This document shows positions 52,906 to 61,488 of a stretch of 64,000 nucleotides of DNA, one piece after another; within the stretch, counting starts at the first letter, position 1; the number at the start of each line of letters is the position of its first letter. Under the pieces are notes generated by a model. That model ran no database searches, was not told the origin of the DNA, and saw only the letters and a list, made by a program, of their open reading frames with translations. A program made the translations under genes and the position numbers. The DNA comes from Marchantia polymorpha subsp. ruderalis (lineage: Eukaryota > Streptophyta > Marchantiopsida > Marchantiales > Marchantiaceae): the NCBI GenBank assembly GCA_037833965.1, contig AP031355.1, forward strand, positions 1,513,501 to 1,577,500, in the 5' to 3' direction.

Positions 52906-55702
52906 CTATGCGCCTGCACGGAACCACGCTACACTACACTCCGCGGAACCTGTGCTTCGCCTCCTGCGCGACAGACTGCCGCGCACTAACTCCCTACCCT
53001 GCCAGTCTTCAGCTCGACTGCGCAGTCCCAAATGCTGCAACGCCGCGGACACCTCCGCCTCGAGGGTGGACATGGTATCCCGCGCCTTCGACAAAAAGGA
53101 GTCTAACTTCTTCGCTACCCGCCGCCGATTCCTACTATCACCTGTCAACAACCCGTTTGCACGAAGCTCTAACTCACGCAGTGTGAGTGTCTCCTGCACC
53201 GCCACTTCCCAGTGGGCGTAGCCCTTGAGACAGTGGGCGACTCGCCTCGCCATCTCTTCCTTCGTGCGATCTGCCTCTCGCCTGCGATCATCTTCAATTA
53301 CTACCAACTGCGATTCGGCCTCCGCACGCTGGGCTCTCAATTCTCCGCACTCCGACTGCAGCCTGTGGATTAAATCCTCATCCGCCTGTCGTGCGAGCTG
53401 ACACTCTGCCAACAACCGCGTCTGTCGCACGAGCTCCTCTGACAGAACCTGATTCTGAGTCTTCTTAGAAATCAGTTCTTCTGTGGTCTTCACCACATCC
53501 CTGGTGAGCTCTTCCAGTCTCTCCTTCTTCAACTTGTCGTAGTGGGTGTGCGACTTCCGCACGAGATTATACTGTCCCCACAAGCATTCATGCTTCTCCC
53601 GCAACTCCTTAAGTTCCCGGTCCACCCGAGCTAGCAGCTTGTTGGTGTGGACTTTAGTGCGAGTCCGCATGCGCACTAACTCGACGTAGGACCCAGGCTG
53701 GCGAGGATCCGCGTATTTATTAAATTTGCGATCCAAATACCTCAGTAGAGGTACTACCTGCTCACAGAGCGCCGCCGCCGCCGGCGCATCAACGATTTCC
53801 TCCTCCTCCTCGGTGTCTCCCGATCCTGACATTGCTTCCGTGGATCCTCCTTCGTCATCATCCGAGGGAAGGATTTTGGTCGCCATTGATTGCGTTGGCA
53901 ACTGGCCCGAGTGGGGTTGCGAGTGGTCTGCGGGTGCTGCCGCCGATGGCACTCCTGCAGCTTCGCTGCTCCCCGCTAAAATGTCCAAGGCGGTGGGGGA
54001 ATGTGGCCGTGCTACATCCCCATCATCCGCCTGTCGATCGTCGATCGTTGCTCCTTCGCCACCGACGTCCGCCGCCGAAGGCGATTGAGCGGGATGTGTC
54101 TGCGCGGGGTATAATTGCGCATCGCGCGCTCGAATTTCGTCCCGCGGACGTACAATCTGCTCCTCTATTAGGTCCTGCGCGAGCGTTGCGTTTGGCCTGC
54201 GCGTAGGCGCAATTTCCGGCGCCTGGTCCGCCGCAGGCGCAGCGCCGAAGGCGTCTATCGCCGAAGGCGATAGAGCCGAAGGCCGCTCGCCCAATGTACC
54301 TGGGCCCGAAGGCCCTACCGCCGAAGGCGCATCTGCCGGCGCATTACCCGCCGAAGGTGCGGTCTCCGCACGCTTCCTGCTAAAGACTCGATGGCCCGAA
54401 GGCCCTGGCGCCGAAGGCGCAAATCGCGGCGTGTTATACGCCGGAGGACCTTGCTCCGAAGGCCCTTGACCCGAAGGCGGATCTTCCGCTGGTTCCTTCC
54501 CCTTCCTACGTTGTACCGGGGGTGAATCCTGCCTACTCGTAGGCGGCCGCCTGTGCGTAGGCGAACTTTCTCTGCCTACGCGTAGGCAGAGGTCCACGTC
54601 TTCAAGAGGTCGCCTATCCGCTGGAAATCGCCTGTGCGTAGGCAGAACACTCGTCCGCATCGCACGTGGTAACTCCGGAGGACCTTGTCCCGCAGGCCCC
54701 TAGCCCGAAGGCCGCCACTCGTCCGCCGGAGGTGTAGCGTGGTTCGCCGCTTCTGCGGACGTCCGCGCTCTCCCGATCGTCTCCGATGACGCACTTCCCT
54801 TCTCCGTGGCGATCGTCGCCGTGTCCGCGCTACTGGCTGGTAACACAAGCCTGCGCGCCTTTTGCTTCGGCCGGCTGCACACTTCGTGAAGTGGCCGCTG
54901 TCGTATGGCAGCAATGGGTTCTTGATGTTGCTCCTCCTTTGGTTCCTCTCTCCATCTCCGCTTCCGCGGCACTCTTGCTGCGGGTGTGCTTCTTCCCTCG
55001 TCCCGCCGGGTCGGCGGAGTAGAAGCTGGTGAATCCTCTGCATCGGTGTCGACCTCATTATCCCGCACATACTTCCAGGGATGGTCGACGGACAATGGCG
55101 GAAAGCGAGCGAGCTCCGCCGCGGTCAAACAGTTCCTCTGTCGATAGAAGTTTATCAGGAAAGGGGAGAGGTGATTGAGAGTTCCCCCCTTCTCCTCGTA
55201 GGCGTGCTGTCGCATCACCCTATGCAGGATGCTCGCCCTGTGAACTGGAGCTCTGGCCAAGATGAGCTCCACAAAAGAAACCTGCCACAAGGTGATGTAC
55301 GAGGTGCGGTGTGGCTGGTTTGGCGGAAGTGATCTTTGTAGTCGCGGATCTTGTACCCATTCTTGGTAGAACTCTCCCGCTTGAACAATTCCACAAATTG
55401 CGCCTTGTCGTGCTTCGTCACCTTGACGCTCTCACTATCAAAGAGGAGGTACCCGTCGGTGCCGGCACACCTCCTCAATGCTTGTGCCCAATCGTGGACG
55501 GTCCACAGATCTACGTGCGGACGCAATCCGCGCGTAGGCTGTCGCTCCGCGTCCAGCCATTCGCGCACCATGTCTACACATATGTAATTCCACCCCCACA
55601 GCAAGAAATCAAGCTTTCTTGCAATCAGCCGCTCCTCGAAAGCACGCAACCGTTCTGTGGAAGCCGGAGCGGCAGCATCCGCAACCTGTTCACTCTTGGC
55701 AT
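52906..55702 (-). pseudogene. Coil protein, family B, C-terminal 584 codons intact (B4)
   Basis: On minus, core ATG at 55702 (MPRVNRLRMLPLRLPQNG), with the extension open up to 55954. A one-base loss just after LPQNG shifts the frame; FLLWGWNYICVDMVREWLD and RGLRPHVDLW follow in the second frame, another shift occurs near 55320 with loss of part of ALLQLLQP, and a third near 54690. From there the frame is open for 584 codons to the stop at 52906: linker with PPTHR and PSAVGPSG units, PTALDILAGSSEAA, acidic patch, LCEQVVPLLRYLDRK, long coil, GDSRNRRRVAKKLDSFL and SRRRRSTGSAECS. This is the longest clean family B coil. Confidence 0.86.
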
Positions 55703-56815
55703 TGCGTTCTTGATCTTTGCTTGCGCAACAACTCTCTCTCTGCTCTGCTCGAGCTTCTTGCTTCCTCTGCAAACTCTAATCTCTCTCAATTCCAGATCGC
55801 GCGCACTCAATTCTCTCTCTGTCACCAAGTAATCCTCCGCGCGGCGATGTCTCGAATGTTTAACAGCTAGCAGGTGGACGCGCGTAGCTCGCACTAGAAA
55901 GTGAAATCGCGAATTCAAGAATGGGGCGTCCTCCGTCTCCTGGTCGAAGGTCATGGTCGGCTCTCGGTCGTGAAGGTCGAATCACTTGATGGCCGTGCCG
56001 GCTCCGCGCTATAACGGCCTCCTCTCTCACGCGCGGCTTCACGCTCCGCCGACGCCGACTTAACTCACACGCTTGAATTGGCAATTTGAACTCCGCTAGC
56101 GTACTACGCCGCGGACATGGGTGCGCAGCGCCGAAGGCGGATTTCTCGCCTTGCGCGCTACACTTGTTCGTACTAATCTTTGGCCAATCCCGCTCCGCCG
56201 AAGGCGATCGTCCGCGCATCGGACAGAAGTCAAACTCCCTTCCAAGTAGGCGGAATCCCCGGCAGAATCTCCGCCGGCGCGGAACTTCATCTGCCTGTGC
56301 GTAGGCGCTCGCCTACGCGTAGGCGAATTCCGTCCGCGTATCAAACGTTCGTCCGCGTCGGTCCCTCGCCGTAGGCGCATCGCCGAAGGCGGCTATGCCG
56401 AAGGCGTTGACCGCGATCAACAGACTCCGTCCAGTCCGTCCATTTCTATCGCCTCTCCGTCGGCGCTCTTGTCGCCGTAACCCCGACCGGCCGAAGGCGC
56501 ACTTATCCGTTATGTAGGTACGGTCCGTACGGATTTTACTACTCCGTTGGGTGCTCGCCCGTCCGCGCTGCTGCGCTGGCGCCGAAGGCGCCGTACAATT
56601 TCCAACCCCGAAGGCGCATTTCTAGGGCCGAAGGCGGATTTCCCACCGACGACGAAGCGCCTCTGCGTAGGTGGACTTCGCTCGTCCGCCTGCGCAGAGG
56701 TGTTAATCCTCCCCGCCTACGAGTAGGCGACATTCGCGGCGGACATCCCGCCGACGTCAAACCCTATTTCGCCTACGTGTAGGCGGACTTCCCTCGTCCG
56801 CGCATAGGACAAACT
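55703..56815 (-). other. B4 leader
   Basis: Family B leader on minus with palindromes of the CGCCTACGCGTAGGCG type (56290-56330, 56720-56780), CGCCGAAGGCG palindromes, and a one-mismatch double W-box at 56406-56421. The in-frame upstream extension of the gene occupies 55703-55954. The terminal part is missing beyond 56815. Confidence 0.65.
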
Positions 56816-57004
56816 GTAGGGTTCGGATGTTAATCCCAAAGAGTGAATTAGTGTACACTCTCTGGGAGGTGGTAGCGGGGGAGTGAGTCACCTTGCGCGA
56901 GTTAGAGATTCGTGCGGCGGCCTTGATGTCGGGTGACAGTCGGAGCCAATGGCGAGTGGGGAAGCGGTTAGATTCCTTCCTGGCGAGGTCGCGAGACGCC
57001 ATTG
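56816..57004 (+). pseudogene. Scrap of coil-protein tail joined to pol
   Basis: From about 56850 plus, the sequence matches the tail motif: WEVVAGE, stop, VTLRELEIRAAALMSGDSRS, GKRLDSFLARSRDAIA. At DAIA it leaves the coil-gene pattern and pol begins in the +1 frame at once. 56816-56850 is unassigned. Whether this join is ancestral or a chance rearrangement is open. Confidence 0.6.
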
Positions 57005-59487
57005 CAAGGGGTGCAGACCCGTAGTTCTAAGAGGTGGAAGGACGACGAGAGAAAGACACGCAAGCACAACCGTAAGTCCAAAGGCCGGAAGTCGAACGGA
57101 GAAGAGAAGGTCAGCAGCAGGGCAGACGCAAAGTCTGCAGGCACGCCTTTGGCGATGCGCCAACCGCCTTCGGCGCAGCCTGAGACGAGGACCGACGAAG
57201 CTTCGGTACAAGTGCTAAGACGTGATTATGTCCCTGAAATCAAGAATGAAGTCAGCGAGCTTCTCAAAGAAGCACTCCGTGCTCAAACGTCGTCGGAAGG
57301 ACGGAAGACGTCGGGACCTCCTACCACTCTAGCAACCGCAGAGCAGCGCCGGACGGCTGCAATACCCCAACGCCCTCACTACGATGTGGTGGAGGACAAA
57401 GGGAATCAGCGGGCTAATATTACCTGTAACCAGCTCTTGGAAGATAACAAGACGTATTGAAAGATGCTGATGCTCTCCCTACGCCGTCCGCGCAAATCCC
57501 GCACGGTGAAGCTTCCAGAGGTCTACCACGTGACCAGCGAGGACTTGGGACCTCCGGAGATCGATGTGGAGATCGGTGGGTGCATCATATGCAAGAAAAC
57601 AGTTGACTCCGGGTCGGAAGTCAACATTATGACGGAAGATACGACGCGCTGCTTAGGGTTTCGATCTTTCGAACCTACGACGCGAGTATTGAGGCTAGCG
57701 GATCAAACGCGCAGAATGCCGCTGGGCATGTTGCGGGACATCACGACCATCATCGGAGGAGCGGAATTCCAGCTGAGTTACATAATTTTGCAACCTCTGA
57801 TGAAGAGAGGATATGAGGTGTTGATTGAGCGTCCATGGCTATACGGCGCACGAGTGCGGTGCGACTGGCGGAGAAAACGATTGCAGTTCCTAGACCCCAG
57901 GGACCCTTCGAGTGTCATTACTGTTCCGTGGGTCAAGATACCCCATGAAGGCGAATCGCAATCAACCAGTTCGGGGTATACTTCGGCCAAAGATAACACT
58001 TCGTCGGATGAAGAAAGTTGGGACGTGCGATTCGTCACATGTTGTTCCGTTGAAGAAGAACTAGAGGACAATCAGCCCGACGACAATTAGCAATTAACGG
58101 TAGGGCTGGAGAGAAGCGAGACAAGTCACACGGAAGGGATTGTGGACCCTAGTGACTGTTGTAAAGTGCTGCTCAGTCCTGATAAGTGCTTGAAGGTATC
58201 AAGCCAGGTGGAAGGGGAAGAGTTGAGAGAGATACATGCGTTCCTTCGCCAGTATGAGGATGTCTTTGCCTGGAGGATTGAAGACATGAAAGGCATACCT
58301 GCGTGTTATGGGAAACACTGGATCGACTTGCTGGACGACGCAGTCCCGATTCGTCAACGCCAATATCGGCTCAATCCTAAATACTCCTTGTTGGTCAAGG
58401 AGGAAATAGACAAGTATCTGAGCGCTGGGATCATCTATCCAGTCCTCAATAGTGAGTGGGTCTCCCCAATAGTCATCGTGCCGAAGAAGTTAACGGGGAA
58501 GATCCGGGTGTGTCAGGATTTTAGAAAGTTAAATGCGGCAACGCGGAAGGACCATCAACCCTTCACGTATGCCATTTTGGACCATGTCGCGAGTCACAAG
58601 TGTTACAGTTTTCTCGACGGTTTCTCCGGTTACAACCATGTGTCCATCAGAGAACAGGATAAGGACAAGACGACATTCATGACCGACTGAGGAATCTACG
58701 CGTACCACAAAATGCCTGTTGGCTTGTGCAACGCACAAGCCACCTTCCAACCGATGATGCCAAACATCTTCTAAGAGCAGCTGAGGAAGTTTTTAGAAAT
58801 CTTTCTAGACGATTTTTGTGTCTTTGGAAGAAGGTCGGAGCACTTGGGGCACTTGCGGCAAACGTTTGATCGGTGTCGGGAGAGCAGCTTGTCTTTGCAT
58901 CCTGAGAAGTGTTTTTTCTTCATGACCGGCGGAAACCTACTAGGTCACACAGTTTCGTCTAGCGGCATTGCGGTAGACACGGAGAAGGTCAAGGTTATTT
59001 TTGAACTGGAGCCGCTGACAAACTTGCGAGAGTTGAGAGCGTTCCTTGGTCATGTGGGGTACTACCAAAGATTCATACACATGTATGCAATCTTAGCCGC
59101 CGACCTAACCAAGATGCTAAAGAAAGATGAGCCCTACGAGTGGGGGAAGAAGCAACAGCTGACGTTTGAGGCACTCAAGGCCAAGTTGACGACAGCTCCG
59201 GTACTACGGAGTCCGGACTGGGAAAGACCCTTCCATGTCTACGTAGACAAGTTGCCTTTCGCAATCGGAGTAGTTCTCAGTCAAAAGGACGATAACAAAA
59301 AGGACTACCCCATTTATTTTGCGAGCCGTCAGCTGTCCGCTGAGGAAGTATACAACAACTTAGAGGGAAGCGTTAGGAATGGTGTACTCTTGTAAAAAGT
59401 TCAGGCACTACTTAATCTGCTATGAGTTTGTGTTCCATGTGTATCACTATGCCTTGCAAAATCAAGTTAAAAAGGCAAATCTTTCTG
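57002..59487 (+). pseudogene. Decayed Ty3/gypsy-type pol: protease, reverse transcriptase, start of RNase H
   Basis: One frame can be followed from 57002 to about 59390, with stops at 57458, 58088, 58688, 58771 and 59393, and then shifts by one base. 57002-57460 codes a basic segment beginning GVQTRSSKRW. The aspartic protease (57464-58090) has VDSGSEVNIM at residues 47-56, DSG in place of the more usual DTG, and ERPWLYGARVRCDW. Reverse transcriptase follows: PVLNSEWVSPIVIVPKK, IRVCQDFRKLNAATRKD, FLDGFSGYNHV, GLCNAQATFQ, and FLDD at about 58805-58820 where most relatives have YVDD. RNase H begins at YVDKLPFAIGVVLS and continues as KKFRHYLICYEFVFHV. It is cut by S3 at 59494. No integrase, primer-binding site or LTR is visible. 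Confidence 0.9.
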
Positions 59488-59493
59488 GACGAA

Positions 59494-60317
59494 TGTGAGC
59501 ACAAAACTGTGCTCACATGTCTTTTTACCCTTATGAGAGTTTAAATTTTGGATTGAAGCTCTTGCAAAATTATGCTTGGGGTTTTCTAAAAGTTTTGGCA
59601 AGATTAGGAGTTGGTGTGATGGTTAGGGAGCACAAGGTGCGGAAGGGGGCCTTCGGGGCAAGGTCTTCGGCGAAGTGCTTTCGGTGAAGTCCCTTCGGGG
59701 AAAGGCCTTTGGCGAAACAGGAAACCCTCATAACGTTTTCAATGTGTGACGCCTTGACTCAATTAGGGTTTTGTTGGAAAGAACTCGCAACGCTTGTTCC
59801 AACAAGACCAAGAACTCTTAAAACAGCTAAGGCATCACTGAGTTATGAGCGTCGAAAGCGGCTGACATGGTTAGGCGAAAGGCCTTCGGCGATAACAGAT
59901 AGAGGGGCCTTCGGCAATAACATATAGAGGGGCCTTCGGCGATAACATATAGAGGAGCCTTCGGTGATAACAGATAGAGAGGCCTTAATGCCCAAGGAAT
60001 TGCAAGTAGGAAGCTTGCGCATAGGCGGCCTACGCATAGGCGAGTTGCGCGTAGGCGGTCTGCGCATAGGCGATTTGCGAGTGGAAGCCTATGCATAGGC
60101 AAACGCCTTCGGCGGAAGAGTAAAACCGTCATAACTTTCTCAATGAATAACGGTTTGACTTAGTTAGGGGCGTGTTGGAAAGAGCACAACACGCTTGTTC
60201 CAACGAGCTCAAGAACGTTTCAAACGAAGCAGGGATCTGTGAGTTATGGGCGTCGGGGGTGACTGTTATAGATAGGCAAGGTGCGGAAGGGTGTCTTCGG
60301 CGGGAGGATGCCTTAAA
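59494..60317 (+). mobile_element. Element S3: small hairpin-ended element, far end lost
   Basis: The terminal hairpin is at 59494-59517 (arms TGTGAGCAC and GTGCTCACA), then gtctttttaccctta. Two foldback modules (near 59765-59820 and 60170-60220) and clusters of ggccttcggcgataac repeats (59884-59980) plus gcgcataggcg palindromes (60000-60110) follow. At about 60317 it joins family B coding DNA without the expected TGTGAGCC end. It interrupts the RNase H part of pol; the five bases before it are acgaa. Confidence 0.8.
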
Positions 60318-61488
60318 TGCGAGGTGCCGCGGAAGCGGAGATGGAGAGAGGAACCAGAGGAGGAGCAACATCAAGAACCCACTGCTCCCATACGACACCG
60401 GCCACTGCACGAAGTGTGCAGCCGGCCGAAGTAGAAGGCGCGCAAGCTTGTGTTACCAGCCAGCAGCGCGGACACGGCGACGATCGCCACGGAGAAGGGA
60501 AGTGCGTCACCGGAGACGATCGGGAGAGCGAGGACGTCCACAGGAGCGGTGGACCACGCTACATCTCCGGCGGACGAGAGGCGGCCTTCCAGCCAGGGGC
60601 CTGCGGGACAAGGTCCTCCGGAGTTACCACGTGCGATGCGGACGAGTATTCCGCCTACGCATAGGCGACTCCCAGCGGATAGGCGACCTCTTGCAGACGT
60701 GGACCTCTGCCTACGCGTAGGCAGAGAAAGTTCGCCTACGCACAGGCGGCCGCCTACGAGTAGGCAAGATTCACCCTCGGTACAACGTAGGAAGGGGAAG
60801 GAGCCGGCGGAAGATCCGCCTTCGGATCAAGGGCCTTCGGGGCAAGGCCCTCCGGCGTATAACGGGCCGCAATTTGCGCCTTCGAGCCATCGAGTCTTTA
60901 GCAGGGAGCGTGCGGGGACCGCATCTTCGGCGGGTAATCCGCCGGCAGATGCGCCTTCGGCGGTAGGGCCTTCGGGCCCAGGTACATCGGGCGAGCGGCC
61001 TTCGGCGCTGTGCCTGCGGCGGACCAGGCGCCGGAAATTGCGTCTACGCGCAGGCCAGACGCAGCCCTCGCGCAGGACCAATCGAGGAAGCAGGACCTAA
61101 CGGAGGAGCAGATTGTACGTCCGCGGGACAAAATTCGAGTGCGCGATGCGCAATTACACCCCGCGCAGACACATCCCGCTCAATCGCCTTCGGCTGCGGA
61201 CGTCGGTGGCGAAGGAGCGACGATCGACGCTCGACAGGCGGATGATGGGGATGTAGCACGGCCACATTCACCCACCGCCTTGGACATTTTAGCGGGAAGC
61301 AGCAAAGCTGCAGGAGTGCCATCGGCGGCAGCGCCCGCAGACCACTTGCAGCCCCACTCGGGCCAGTCATCAACGCAATCAATGGCGACCGAAATCCTTC
61401 CCTCGGATGATGACGAAGGAGGATCCACGGAAGCAATGTTGGGATCGGGAGACACCGAGGAGGAGGAGGAGAAAATTGTTGGTGCGCC
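60318..61488 (+). pseudogene. Coil protein, family B, linker and acidic patch (B5)
   Basis: Begins abruptly in VPRKRRWREEPEEEQHQEP. RPK then a stop (CAG to TAG) near 60438, KARKLVLPASSADTATIATEKG, PPTHRRLPADRRP, PSDQGPSGQGPPA, PSAGNPP-like units, a frameshift near 61005, then DLTEEQIVRPRDKIRVRDAQ, PTALDILAGSSKAAGVP, DDDEGGSTEAMLGS and an EEEEE patch. It is cut at 61488 by B6. The N-terminal domain and coil are absent on either side. Confidence 0.82.

Larger units (their letters stand above)
51905..56815 (-). mobile_element. Element B4: family B element, minus, 5' terminus lost
   Basis: The reversed 3' terminus TGTAATAACCC starts at 51905. The 3' region runs to 52905, the gene is 52906-55702 and the leader runs to about 56815, where it breaks off in the block cgcataggacaaac, some hundreds of bases short of the expected TGTGGTACC terminus. 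The break adjoins the coil/pol scrap at 56816-59493. The right flank and so the target duplication cannot be checked. Confidence 0.82.

Noticed and set aside
56816-59493. A complete Ty3/gypsy element.
   Set aside because: Only protease, reverse transcriptase and the beginning of RNase H remain, with five stops and a frameshift; no LTR, primer site, zinc knuckle or integrase is visible.
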